64,000 nt of DNA. Source: Bacteroidota bacterium. Its GTDB lineage: Bacteria; Bacteroidota; Bacteroidia; Flavobacteriales_D; Crocinitomicaceae. Position 1 is the first letter of the stretch; every line of letters starts with the position of its first letter. Shown here piece by piece: positions 26,264-34,441 of this stretch. The notes beneath the pieces were generated by a model. It worked only from the letters and a program-made list of their open reading frames with translations. It made no database searches and was not told where the DNA came from. Position numbers and translations under genes: made by a program. The stretch is taken from positions 62,001-126,000 of the forward strand of contig VGMY01000001.1 of assembly GCA_016866255.1 (NCBI GenBank), read 5' to 3'.

Positions 26264-27363
26264 CCTTTTTTATGCAGATAATTTACCCCTTGTCCACTCC
26301 TGTAGGCCTTAAGAAAGGCCTCTATGTCGGTTAATGCGTTGTCTTTAAGTTTCATATTTCGGGTCATTTCACGCAAATGCCTACGTTCTCGGCGGCTTAC
26401 ATTTCCGTCCAAAATGATTCCTGTGGCAAGTAACAAACAAAGCCAGCGGACTGTTTTGCCATTCGCATTTTTCTCCAATGCCGTAATATCTAAACTTTTA
26501 AATTCGTTCTTATCCATGGATACGCCCAAGGATTCCAACAATTTCGAAGAGAAATAATGGTTGATTTCTGAGTAATCTCGTTTTAACGATACCACGGACA
26601 CCAATAAATGTTGAATTTCCGGACCAATCTCCCGGTTGGTTCGTTGGTCGTTATGGAGTTGTTCAGCGAGTAAGTCGGTAAGTTCAATAGAAAAAATATA
26701 GTACTTAGCTTTTTGGAAAAGCTTGGCTGTCGCGTAAGCGTTCCAAAAGGCATAAATCGGTGCTCCGGCCAAGTCAATTACGGCCTTTAAAACGTAACGG
26801 CTGGCAAAACGCTGCAAAAGAAACTTAACGAGCATGTTGCTCAGCATAGCCTTGAAACGCGAAATTATTAGATATAGCGCAAGTTGTATCCTTGACAGGC
26901 CTTGAAACGGGTCAAGGCCCAGTTCAGCCTCTTTTTTTTGCCTGACCTCCAAACTTAACTTTTCAATGTTTTCAGAGTGTAAATGGTAATGTTTTGATTG
27001 CATTTCGGGAAAATCAAGTACCATGGCTAGATGTTGAATTACATAAATGCTGAGAATGCTCAAAACGTAAAGTTCAAGGTAAGTTAGGAGGATGTTGTCC
27101 AATTCGCGAATCCAAAGGAGCTTGAAATCTAAACCCCAAAATTGAATGTGCAAAAAATTCTCGTTAAAAAAAGATGGAAACTGGTAAATCGGAAGGTAAA
27201 AAAGCACAACAAAAAACACCCCAATCGCCCCGGAAATGATCAGTGCCTTGACGTAGAGACGATTAATTTCCTTCAATTCTCGCTCCGTAATTTGCGCTTC
27301 TTGCTCGCGTTTAATTTGATATTTTCTAAAAAGATTACGAGCAATCTTTTGCTTGGAGAACAT
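26251..27363 (-). CDS. membrane protein with TerB-like C-terminal segment, function unknown
   Basis: 370 residues. Two strong membrane helices lie near residues 40-60 (ALIISGAIGVFFVVLFYLPIY) and 95-115 (LYVLSILSIYVIQHLAMVL), and amphipathic or membrane-associated helices near 165-190 and 200-225 include a glycine hinge (VIDLAGAPIYAFWNAY). The C-terminal 50 residues start with DGNVSRRERRHLREM (from 319), which resembles the acidic DG-x-(I/V)...E start of TerB-like domains. I do not assign a function; it may belong to the family called LBF_2804, a name recalled from memory and not checked. The gene overlaps the exported rhodanese, so a joint role at the envelope is possible. Confidence 0.75.
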   Translation of the reverse strand: MFSKQKIARNLFRKYQIKREQEAQITERELKEINRLYVKALIISGAIGVFFVVLFYLPIYQFPSFFNENFLHIQFWGLDFKLLWIRELDNILLTYLELYVLSILSIYVIQHLAMVLDFPEMQSKHYHLHSENIEKLSLEVRQKKEAELGLDPFQGLSRIQLALYLIISRFKAMLSNMLVKFLLQRFASRYVLKAVIDLAGAPIYAFWNAYATAKLFQKAKYYIFSIELTDLLAEQLHNDQRTNREIGPEIQHLLVSVVSLKRDYSEINHYFSSKLLESLGVSMDKNEFKSLDITALEKNANGKTVRWLCLLLATGIILDGNVSRRERRHLREMTRNMKLKDNALTDIEAFLKAYRSGQGVNYLHKKGWIA

Positions 27364-27366
27364 GCC

Positions 27367-27762
27367 CTAAGGAACAAGATTAAACTCAAGAACGCTTAAA
27401 ACGTCTGATGCGCAAGAAGTTCGAACGGTTGTGCCGACAGGAATCCACATAGGGAGGCTATTTCCCACCGCCATGTAAGTACCGCTGCTGCCGTGCCCTG
27501 GAGAGCCGTTGATTAAGTAGTATAGTTGGTTATTTACCAAAAACGCATGATGTCGCCCCGGGTAATTGCACGTAGCCGAGGATTCTGACATGTCACTAAT
27601 GGTAACTCCCGCCTGCATGTACGATTCAATTTTCCAAACCTTGCCGACAGGTACTGTCTGAACCGCATTACTCACCAGAAGCACTTGATTCAATTGTAAA
27701 TTAAACTGACTGAAAAACAACCTAAACGTAATGCAAAATACGAACAACGAAAAATACCGCAT
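27367..27762 (-). CDS. small secreted protein of unknown function
   Basis: 131 residues. The first ~19 (YFSLFVFCITFRLFFSQ) form a signal peptide. The mature part is short, beta-rich and hydrophilic: VPVGKVWKIESYM, NYPGRHHAFLVNNQLYYL, then SGTYMAVGNSLPMWIPVGTTV. The VPxGKxWKIE opening recalls short Bacteroidota surface domains, often repeated in larger T9SS proteins, but I cannot name a family. There is no T9SS sorting domain. It is 7 bases after another small secreted protein and 3 bases before the TerB-like membrane protein gene. Confidence 0.65.
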   Translation of the reverse strand: MRYFSLFVFCITFRLFFSQFNLQLNQVLLVSNAVQTVPVGKVWKIESYMQAGVTISDMSESSATCNYPGRHHAFLVNNQLYYLINGSPGHGSSGTYMAVGNSLPMWIPVGTTVRTSCASDVLSVLEFNLVP

Positions 27763-27769
27763 TTTTGAC

Positions 27770-28126
27770 TTATTCTTCTGTTGTAAATACCATACCCGCC
27801 AACATTAGGTTACCGTTTTCTAAAACCATCACATCAATGGTATTATTTCCTGCTCCAGAGGCGGTAACCATCGCGGAAGTTGCGCCTGTGCTGTACGTGA
27901 GGTTGGTGAATTCTTTTCTATTTCCTGTGTTATGGCTAAAAACAAGAACCGGCTGTTGGTTTACGGTTTCTACCGCCAACGTGTATCCTAAGCTTTCGTC
28001 CGTTTTGAATTGGTGCGTGGTTACCCATGCCGTAATCTCAGAGGCCGATTCAAGGTTTAATTTTGCTTGTGCAAAAAAAGCACCGCTCATGAAACACACT
28101 AGATAGCTCAAGAATAATTTACTCAT
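27770..28126 (-). CDS. small secreted protein of unknown function
   Basis: 118 residues with a signal peptide (MSKLFLSYLVCFMSGAFFAQA). The mature ~97 residues are rich in Thr, Ser and Val and read as a small beta fold (GYTLAVETVNQQPVLVFSHN, NTIDVMVLENGNLMLAGM). No motif points to an enzyme. It lies 26 bases downstream of the vWA-partner gene on the same strand and could belong to the same transcript. Size and position suggest it and its neighbour at 27367-27762 are a pair, but they share no clear sequence similarity by eye. Confidence 0.65.
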   Translation of the reverse strand: MSKLFLSYLVCFMSGAFFAQAKLNLESASEITAWVTTHQFKTDESLGYTLAVETVNQQPVLVFSHNTGNRKEFTNLTYSTGATSAMVTASGAGNNTIDVMVLENGNLMLAGMVFTTEE

Positions 28127-28152
28127 ACCAATTTTTTTAACAAAAATAGGAA

Positions 28153-29325
28153 TTAATTGTGAATCTCCGTTTCAAATAGGACTAAATTTGAATCCAAAGG
28201 AATTCGATAAGGCTCTCCCCTATTTCCCGTGATTTGATATACAGGTGCAGCTCGCTTACCCACTGTTTTTTCAACAATTCTCTTAATCCGCGATAAAGTC
28301 TCGTTCAGGTTACCCTCCAGAGGATCCAACAATAAATCCAACGATTCTTCAATCCTATCCAAGGTGCTTTGGTTGCTGAATCGGTGATAAAGCTCGCTAA
28401 TTTCTTGACGATGGTCCACTAGATCCACCAAACGAACGCCCTCAGGATGGTTCAAGAAAAAGCAATAAATCGCCCGCTGCTTGGGATTCAATTGCAACGG
28501 TAAATTACCATAATCTGGAAAAATAAGTTGGTGCATATACCCTTTTACCAACAACTTGCTCGGTTGTTTTAAAAAACTGGTTCTTTCCGTAGCTAAAAAG
28601 TTCTTTCGAATTCCTTCAAATGTTTCAACAACTTGCGTGACAAGGCGCATATCGCAGTCTTGAGAGGCTATGAAATTCATGCAATCGGTGCAAATATCGG
28701 CCGTTCGCATTTTCAGGACGATTTGCTTTTTGTGCAGGCACAAATCCGAAATGCAACCCCGCGGTTCGGTATGGTAAAGACGCTGTATCGTAGCCGGAGA
28801 GTCTAGGCTCGACATTCTCAAAACGGTAGCAGCGATTTCATAAGCAATGGGAAACCGCTCGTTCAATCCTTCGAAATAGTGATGCCAATCGGCGGTATGA
28901 ATGAATGCGTGCGTCATGGTCTGATCCATTCCAACAAACCAATTGGCTTCATTTGCCGTATCTGTAAGCAAAATAATTACATCATCTTTTGGAAGTCTCT
29001 TCATTGACCGGTAGGATCTACACACATCGAATAAACTGTCCCAAGTTGCCAATTGAACTGTTACAGGAAACTCAACAGGCGATCGGTGGCTAAAACTGCG
29101 GTTTTCTAGCGAATGTTCCATTTTAATGCTCGTTAATGGCGGCGGCTGAAGTCCCATTTCAAAGGATTCTCGGTTGGCAATATCCTTCTCAACCGCCTCG
29201 TTTATTTCAACCTCCGTCTCCGAGGGCACGTAGTTTACGGGCCCTGGGAAAGAATTGACGATTTGAAGAACCGCCTGATAAGTATGGGCTGAAAAATCAG
29301 CCGCTCGAATTAAATGAACCTTCAT
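28153..29325 (-). CDS. uncharacterised vWA-partner: metzincin-like cysteine site plus winged-helix-like C-terminus
   Basis: 390 residues, no signal peptide or membrane helix. Residues 115-215 run VIILLTDTANEANWF, FIHTADWHHYF, AYEIAATVLRM, then GCISDLC (C191, C196) and ADICTDC (C212, C215). The spacing Cx4C-x15-CxxC and the preceding LTD strand resemble the zinc-ribbon part of archaemetzincins (M54), but no HExxH is present, so if related it is catalytically dead. Residues 278-375 have the look of a winged helix (PKQRAIYCFFLNHPEGVRLVDL; NETLSRIKRI; GEPYRI). I recall related proteins in other Bacteroidota without a known function. Start and vWA stop overlap by one base (TAATG), so expression is coupled. 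Confidence 0.6.
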   Translation of the reverse strand: MKVHLIRAADFSAHTYQAVLQIVNSFPGPVNYVPSETEVEINEAVEKDIANRESFEMGLQPPPLTSIKMEHSLENRSFSHRSPVEFPVTVQLATWDSLFDVCRSYRSMKRLPKDDVIILLTDTANEANWFVGMDQTMTHAFIHTADWHHYFEGLNERFPIAYEIAATVLRMSSLDSPATIQRLYHTEPRGCISDLCLHKKQIVLKMRTADICTDCMNFIASQDCDMRLVTQVVETFEGIRKNFLATERTSFLKQPSKLLVKGYMHQLIFPDYGNLPLQLNPKQRAIYCFFLNHPEGVRLVDLVDHRQEISELYHRFSNQSTLDRIEESLDLLLDPLEGNLNETLSRIKRIVEKTVGKRAAPVYQITGNRGEPYRIPLDSNLVLFETEIHN

Positions 29326-29987
29326 TATTTCTTGCGCAAGTCTTTTTTATCAAATATATCAAAAAAGCCTTTTGGTTTTTCGCCCTGTTGTTTTTTACGG
29401 GCATAATCTTCCGAAGCAATGGATAGGTAATCTCGGCTTACTCGAGCATAATCCGATTTATCAAAAGAAATCGTACTGTTTGCTTGGATTCCATACCTTC
29501 CAGCTGCGTTGATGGCGTCTAAGTCCGCTCCCATAAAAGTAAAATTCCAATTTTCGGTTGCCTCCAACTCACCGATCATACGCTGAATGTCGTCGAAGGT
29601 GTACATTCGCGATGCGTTTTCAAATCCATCCGTGATGATGATAAACACGACCGTGGTGCCATTGGCACGAATTTCTGCTCCGTACTTCGTTTTTATGTCA
29701 TAGATGGACTTTCCTATGGCATCTAACAAGGCAGTACTGCCCGAGGGCCTGTAATTGTGTGGGGTAAGCTCGTTACAGCGGGAAACTGATTCGAAATTCA
29801 CGGTATTTGGCCCGACTTCGTTGTTGAAAAACTTCAAACTCATGATGATTTCCTGTTCAGGATGTTTGCCCTGTGTTGTCTTCATGGATTGTAAATGCTC
29901 GTTAAATCCTGTAATAACTTGTTGCTCGCTCCCTTGCATGGAACCGCTTTGGTCGATGACCATCTGATAAATCGTTCTTTTTTTCAT
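29325..29987 (-). CDS. von Willebrand factor A (vWA) domain protein
   Basis: 220 residues forming essentially one vWA domain. The complete MIDAS site is visible: D12, S14 and S16 in VIDQSGSMQ, T85 in GSTALLDAIG, and D120 in IIITDGFENAS. The tail (KGFFDIFDKKDLRKK) is basic. No signal peptide or membrane helix is seen, so it is cytosolic. vWA proteins of this type usually bind a protein partner through a metal ion and often sit in chaperone-like or conflict-system modules; the obvious partner is the downstream gene coupled by a one-base overlap. No MoxR-type ATPase is in the neighbourhood. Divergent from the TPR-ribH-glmM operon with a 114-base gap. Confidence 0.85.
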   Translation of the reverse strand: MKKRTIYQMVIDQSGSMQGSEQQVITGFNEHLQSMKTTQGKHPEQEIIMSLKFFNNEVGPNTVNFESVSRCNELTPHNYRPSGSTALLDAIGKSIYDIKTKYGAEIRANGTTVVFIIITDGFENASRMYTFDDIQRMIGELEATENWNFTFMGADLDAINAAGRYGIQANSTISFDKSDYARVSRDYLSIASEDYARKKQQGEKPKGFFDIFDKKDLRKK

Positions 29988-30051
29988 GTTGCTTTTATTT
30001 TTGGTTAAACTTCACTGCAAGAGTACGACAACCCAATAACCCAGCAACATC

Positions 30052-30084
30052 TTTGCAACCTTGCAATTAAATTTATTATTTTTG
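30052..30084 (+). promoter_or_regulatory. Bacteroidota-type promoter for the TPR-ribH-glmM operon
   Basis: TTTG at 30052-30055 and TATTTTTG at 30077-30084 are separated by 21 bases, matching the -33 TTTG / -7 TAnnTTTG promoter known from Bacteroidota. The expected start of transcription (about 30089-30091) falls just past the GTG at 30087, which favours the ATG at 30102 as translation start. Confidence 0.7.
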
Positions 30085-30101
30085 CAGTGAAAATATCTGA
30101 A

Positions 30102-30746
30102 ATGGAAGATTTTAACCTGTCTAAGGAAAATTTAAACAACCAGTGGAAAAACAATAAGCGTTTTAAGCTCGGCGTATACATTGGTGCTGGAATCATAGGT
30201 TCCTTGGTCTTGTTTTTAGCGTACCGTCAATTGATCTGGGCTCCTGCTGATACCAAAGCCGATGATGGGTGGTGGTCTGCTCTTAATTATATCGAAAAAG
30301 ATTCCACAGATCAGGCTATTCGATTGCTTGTGCCGTTCGTCAAAAAATACGATGGGCACACGGGAGGAGAAATTGGTCAGTACCTACTTGGAACGCAATA
30401 CATGAAAAAGGGAGAGTTTCAGAAAGCCTTGGATCAGTTAGAGGGGGTCTCGGTCGACGATACCTATTTAGCGACGATGATCATTGGCTTACAAGGGGAT
30501 TGTTTGTCGGAGTTAAAAAAATACACGGAAGCGGAAGAAAAATACGTCGAAGCGGCCTCCAATATCGAAAACGAGTTTACCTCTCCGCAGTATCTTTTCA
30601 AAGCGGGATTGCACGCTGAGTTGTCAAAAAATTACGAGAGAGCCACCGCTCATTTCACCAAAATCAAGGATGAATATCCGGATTACGCCAATCAAAAGAC
30701 GATTGAGAGGTACATAGCGCGCGTTGCCTCTGTGAAAAGCAAATAG
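30102..30746 (+). CDS. membrane-anchored tetratricopeptide-repeat protein (YfgM-like)
   Basis: 214 residues from ATG 30102. A cytoplasmic N-terminus of about 25 residues is followed by one membrane helix (LGVYIGAGIIGSLVLFLAYRQ) and a periplasmic TPR domain: GEIGQYLLGTQYMKKGEFQKALDQLEGV, CLSELKKYTEAEEKYVEAA, LFKAGLHAELSKNYERATAHFTKI. The layout resembles YfgM-type TPR proteins, which assist export; this role is inferred. In Bacteroidota such a gene commonly sits just before ribH, as here (2-base gap). A GTG at 30087 would add five residues, but the promoter position argues against it. Confidence 0.85.
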   Translation: MEDFNLSKENLNNQWKNNKRFKLGVYIGAGIIGSLVLFLAYRQLIWAPADTKADDGWWSALNYIEKDSTDQAIRLLVPFVKKYDGHTGGEIGQYLLGTQYMKKGEFQKALDQLEGVSVDDTYLATMIIGLQGDCLSELKKYTEAEEKYVEAASNIENEFTSPQYLFKAGLHAELSKNYERATAHFTKIKDEYPDYANQKTIERYIARVASVKSK

Positions 30747-30748
30747 CC

Positions 30749-31234
30749 ATGGCTACTGTCGGTCTCGATTTATCGGAGTTCTCTCGAGAAATGCTGAAGA
30801 ATACTGACGATTTCAAGGTTGGTATAATTGTTTCAAATTGGAATTCTGATATTACACAGCCCCTGGCAAAGGGCGCCATGGATGTTTTTGCCCTCGCGGG
30901 CATTTCAGATATTATAAAGCTCCATGTTCCGGGTTCCTTTGAATTGCCGTTAGCTGCAAATATGTTGTTTGATCGCCATAGTCGGATCGACGGAATCGTT
31001 GTCATCGGAAACGTCATTCAAGGGGAAACAAAACATTTTGATTTTGTGTGTCAAGGGCTTACCCAAGGAATTATGGACGTCATGTTAAAATTTAATAAGC
31101 CGATTAGTTTCTGCGTGCTTACCGATTTAAATCGACAACAATCGATCGATCGTTCAGGTGGAAAACACGGTAATAAGGGCGTAGAATGTGCCGTTGCCCT
31201 CCTGCAAATGATAAAACTTCAGAAGGAATTATGA
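30749..31234 (+). CDS. ribH: 6,7-dimethyl-8-ribityllumazine synthase
   Basis: 161 residues. Lumazine synthase condenses 5-amino-6-ribitylaminouracil with dihydroxybutanone phosphate, the penultimate step to riboflavin, and assembles as pentamers or capsids. Motifs are VGIIVSNWNSDIT, VPGSFELPLAANML, the VVIGNVIQGETKHFDFVC loop with the catalytic His, PISFCVLTDLNRQQSIDRS and the C-terminal NKGVECAVALLQM. Its stop overlaps the glmM start in an ATGA. Confidence 0.96.
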   Translation: MATVGLDLSEFSREMLKNTDDFKVGIIVSNWNSDITQPLAKGAMDVFALAGISDIIKLHVPGSFELPLAANMLFDRHSRIDGIVVIGNVIQGETKHFDFVCQGLTQGIMDVMLKFNKPISFCVLTDLNRQQSIDRSGGKHGNKGVECAVALLQMIKLQKEL

Positions 31235-32622
31235 CCTTAATTAAATCCATTTCTGGTTTTCGCGGTACTATTGGAGGTGCTTCAGGGGAAAATTTAACGC
31301 CCATTGATGCGGTTCTGTTTGCTGCCGCCTACGGCACGTGGTTAAAAAATAAATCTCCGAAATCGAAAATTAAGGTGGTTATTGGTCGTGATGCAAGAAT
31401 TTCGGGTCCGATGATCTCGCAACTCGTCTCCAATACCTTAATAGGGCTGGGCATCGACGTCTTGGATTTAGGTTTATCAACCACTCCAACGGTAGAAATT
31501 GCGGTGCCGCGGGAGCGAGCTGATGGCGGAATTATCTTTACAGCGTCTCACAATCCAAAGCAATGGAACGCTTTGAAATTGTTGAATCGATGCGGAGAAT
31601 TTTTGTCTTCCGAAGCCGGAATGGAAGTGCTAACCCTTGCTGCAAGCGGCGAGTTCCTGTTTGCTGAAGTCGATGAGTTGGGAACCCTTTCCATCGATAA
31701 CTCTTACCTGCAGAAACACATTGATGCGATTTTAGCCCTGCCCTTGGTCAATGTTCAGGCTGTTAAGGCAGCGAATTTTAATGTAGTTGTTGATGCCGTA
31801 AATTCTACTGGGGGGGTATTTGTTCCCGCGCTTCTTGGTGCTCTTGGTGTAACTCGAATTACGGAATTGTACTGCACACCAACAGGGCATTTCCCCCATA
31901 ATCCGGAACCCTTGCCTGAACATTTGGGCGATTTGGCGGCAACCATTCAATCAGCGAATGCGGACTTGGGAATTACTGTAGATCCCGACGTAGACCGGCT
32001 GGCGATGGTATGCGAAGACGGCACCATGTTCGGCGAGGAATATACCTTGGTGGCGGTTGCTGACTATGTGCTCTCAAAAACCCCTGGGCCTACGGTATCC
32101 AACCTCTCCTCTACCCGTGCGTTGCGGGATGTTACCGAGGAAAAATACGGGGAAATCTATGCCGCTGCAGCTGTTGGCGAAGTAAACGTGGTGGAAAAAA
32201 TGAAAGAAATAGGTGCGGTTATCGGGGGCGAAGGGAACGGTGGCATCATTTATCCAGCTTCGCACTACGGTCGTGATGCGCTGGTGGGTATCGCTTTGTT
32301 TCTTTCTTTGTTGGCGGAGCGCCAATGTAAAGCCTCCGAGTTACGAGACTCCTACCCATCCTACACGATTGCTAAAAATAAAATCGAACTCACACCGGGA
32401 ATTGATGTGGATGCCATTTTAAAACACATGGCAGAAAGGTATCAAAACCATGAAGTGGATTTAACCGATGGAGTAAAAATATACCTTGGAAAAGAATGGG
32501 TTCATCTTCGAAAAAGCAATACCGAACCGATTATTCGAATTTATTCTGAAAGTAAAAGTGTCGACACTGCCAACGAATTAGGCCGTAAGATCATGGCCGA
32601 AATTGCTGCACTTGTTCCTTAA
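31231..32622 (+). CDS. glmM: phosphoglucosamine mutase
   Basis: 463 residues from ATG 31231, which overlaps the ribH stop by 4 bases; the longer in-frame opening from 31186 is not used. The alpha-D-phosphohexomutase family is clear from the active-site serine in FTASHNPKQWNALK, the metal loop VDPDVDRLAMV, the sugar-binding GGEGNGG loop and the phosphate-binding RKSNTEPIIRIY. The Ser preceding the HNP and the length favour GlmM (glucosamine-6-P to glucosamine-1-P, for peptidoglycan and LPS). Phosphoglucomutase or phosphomannomutase activity cannot be excluded. Confidence 0.88.
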   Translation: MTLIKSISGFRGTIGGASGENLTPIDAVLFAAAYGTWLKNKSPKSKIKVVIGRDARISGPMISQLVSNTLIGLGIDVLDLGLSTTPTVEIAVPRERADGGIIFTASHNPKQWNALKLLNRCGEFLSSEAGMEVLTLAASGEFLFAEVDELGTLSIDNSYLQKHIDAILALPLVNVQAVKAANFNVVVDAVNSTGGVFVPALLGALGVTRITELYCTPTGHFPHNPEPLPEHLGDLAATIQSANADLGITVDPDVDRLAMVCEDGTMFGEEYTLVAVADYVLSKTPGPTVSNLSSTRALRDVTEEKYGEIYAAAAVGEVNVVEKMKEIGAVIGGEGNGGIIYPASHYGRDALVGIALFLSLLAERQCKASELRDSYPSYTIAKNKIELTPGIDVDAILKHMAERYQNHEVDLTDGVKIYLGKEWVHLRKSNTEPIIRIYSESKSVDTANELGRKIMAEIAALVP

Positions 32623-32671
32623 TTTCATCCTCAATTGAACCCTTTCATGGTTAAGGTGTAAAAGCACCAAA

Positions 32672-34360
32672 ATGATCGCCATGAAAAAATTATTTGCCTT
32701 CGTAGGGTGCATGTTGTTAGCAGGTAGCGCCTTTTCCAACGACAAAGATGTCATCAAATCAAGTTTAAATGAAGTAACCGTTTACTCCCAAGGAGCTCAA
32801 ATGAAGCACTTAGCCTCGTACTCGGTAAAAAGCGGGATTACCGAAGTCAATATCGAAGGAATTAGCGCCAACATTGATGTAAAGTCCCTTCAAGTAAAGG
32901 CAACAGGGAATGTCGTGATCATCGATACGAAATACACGCTGTTTTATCCTCAACCTGAAAATGCCGTGAACCAAGGTTTGCCCGCGAAAATCGTTAAAGA
33001 CATGGCGGCCATCCAAGACTCCTTGGAAATCTTAAATTTTGACCTTCAGGAGCTGAGGGATGAAATAGGAATTTATCAAGCTGCCAAGAACATTATCTCC
33101 ATGAACGGAGCAATAAAAGGCACAGGAAAAGTCAATGATTCCATTCAGTTATTAAAACAAACCGTGGAATATTACACCGCCAAAATGAATGAAATCAATA
33201 AAAAACTGTTAACCTTAGAGAAAAAAATTAAGGAAAAATCAAAACTTCAACAGCGCCTTCAGTCGCGTTATGCGGATCTCGAAAACTATCAAAATCAAAA
33301 CTACAATCCCAAAAAGTACGAACCCATACCTCGCGTTGTGGTTACGCTTTCTGCCAATGAGGCGGCTACCGGAAAAATCAATTTCAGCTACCTGGTCGCC
33401 ACAGCTGGTTGGACACCGCTTTACGATATCCGAAGCGATTCCCAAACGGGAAAGATTTCACTAACCTACAAGGCCCAAGTTTTTCAAAGCTCTGGCATGG
33501 ATTGGGATAATGTAAAATTGAACATCTCAACCAACAATCCCTTCGTAAATAAAACAAAACCCGAATTGAATGCTTGGTATATTGACTATTATGCCTACAA
33601 GCAAAAAAATCTTGAATTAAACGAAGTGGCTGCCCGAGGCGCTCGAAACATTCCTCAAGCGGCATTTAATCAAGGGTATTTCTTGAATGATAAAAAATTG
33701 GTAGAAGATCAACCGGCCTTGGAAGCAGATCAGTTTACCACGGTGGTTCACCAGTTAATTGCTGCTGAATTCAAGATAGACCTCCCCTATTCCATTAAGT
33801 CCAATAATGAAAAGAACCTCGTGTTGATAAAAAATAGCGAATTGAATACGACCTTCAAGTATTACGCCGTTCCGAAAGTTGATCCAGGAGTTTATTTGGT
33901 GGCACAAATGACCAAACTCGATGAACTTCAATTGGTGCCAGCAAGTGCGAACATCTTTTTCGACGGTTCTTACATTGGAGAAACGTACATTGATCCAACG
34001 AGCATGGACGACACCTTGAATTTATCCTTAGGCAAGGATCCCAACATTGTGGTGAAACGCACCCTCCTGAAACAAAAATCAAAAGATAAAATCATCCAAG
34101 ATAAGCGTGAAAGAATTTTTGCCTATCAGTTTGAAATACAAAATAATAAATCGACTTCAGTTCAAGTGATTGTTCAAGATCAGTTGCCCATGACTACGAA
34201 TGCCGATATCACCATAGAAGCAACAGAAAAAGGCAATGCTCGAGAAATTCCTGGCAATGGAATTTTGGAATGGGAATACAAGCTTAAAGCAGGTGAAAAT
34301 AGAAAGTGGGAGTTTGGATATAAAGTAAAACATCCGAAAGATCAACAGATAAATCTATAA
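32672..34360 (+). CDS. MuiA family (DUF4139) secreted protein
   Basis: 562 residues. Two start codons, ATG 32672 and ATG 32681 (MKKLFAF), lead into a signal peptide ending around SAFSNDK. The N-terminal DUF4140-like domain (SLNEVTVYSQGAQMKH, GITEVNIEGISANIDVKSLQVKA) is followed by a coiled coil of about 100 residues (ILNFDLQELRDEIG.., EKKIKEKSKLQQRLQ) and the DUF4139 beta domain (YLVATAGWTPLYDIRSDS, YKAQVFQSSGMDWDNVKL, ending WEYKLKAGENRKWEFGYKVKHP). The family name comes from a Streptomyces/Pseudomonas-type mucoidy gene, but function in Bacteroidota is unknown. Probably periplasmic or outer-membrane associated. Confidence 0.88.
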   Translation: MIAMKKLFAFVGCMLLAGSAFSNDKDVIKSSLNEVTVYSQGAQMKHLASYSVKSGITEVNIEGISANIDVKSLQVKATGNVVIIDTKYTLFYPQPENAVNQGLPAKIVKDMAAIQDSLEILNFDLQELRDEIGIYQAAKNIISMNGAIKGTGKVNDSIQLLKQTVEYYTAKMNEINKKLLTLEKKIKEKSKLQQRLQSRYADLENYQNQNYNPKKYEPIPRVVVTLSANEAATGKINFSYLVATAGWTPLYDIRSDSQTGKISLTYKAQVFQSSGMDWDNVKLNISTNNPFVNKTKPELNAWYIDYYAYKQKNLELNEVAARGARNIPQAAFNQGYFLNDKKLVEDQPALEADQFTTVVHQLIAAEFKIDLPYSIKSNNEKNLVLIKNSELNTTFKYYAVPKVDPGVYLVAQMTKLDELQLVPASANIFFDGSYIGETYIDPTSMDDTLNLSLGKDPNIVVKRTLLKQKSKDKIIQDKRERIFAYQFEIQNNKSTSVQVIVQDQLPMTTNADITIEATEKGNAREIPGNGILEWEYKLKAGENRKWEFGYKVKHPKDQQINL

Positions 34361-34367
34361 TAGGATG

Positions 34368-34399
34368 AAAGGCTATCGACTCGGTAGCCTTTTCTTTTT
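34368..34399 (+). terminator. Rho-independent terminator after the MuiA-like gene
   Basis: AAAGGCTA (34368-34375) pairs with TAGCCTTT (34385-34392). Two more inner pairs leave a five-base loop, and a T-rich run (TTTCTTTTT) follows. The hairpin starts 8 bases after the stop codon and closes the operon before ispH. Confidence 0.8.
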
Positions 34400-34406
34400 A
34401 ACTTTG
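34399..34406 (+). promoter_or_regulatory. TAACTTTG -7 element before ispH
   Basis: Exact TAnnTTTG match right after the terminator T-tract, 35 bases before the ispH ATG. No good -33 element is visible because the position is occupied by the terminator hairpin. Confidence 0.45.
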
Positions 34407-34441
34407 TTCAACAAAACATAAGTCCTACTTGTTAGCCAAAG

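Noticed and set aside
29325-29987. Known vWA-MoxR type conflict or chaperone system
   Set aside because: No MoxR AAA+ ATPase, CHAT, TIR or other effector gene occurs in the surrounding 10 kb, so the known architecture is not supported.
31810-31816. Run of seven G in glmM as a phase-variation tract
   Set aside because: It is short, in frame and of a length expected by chance; only the nine-base tract in aroB is kept.
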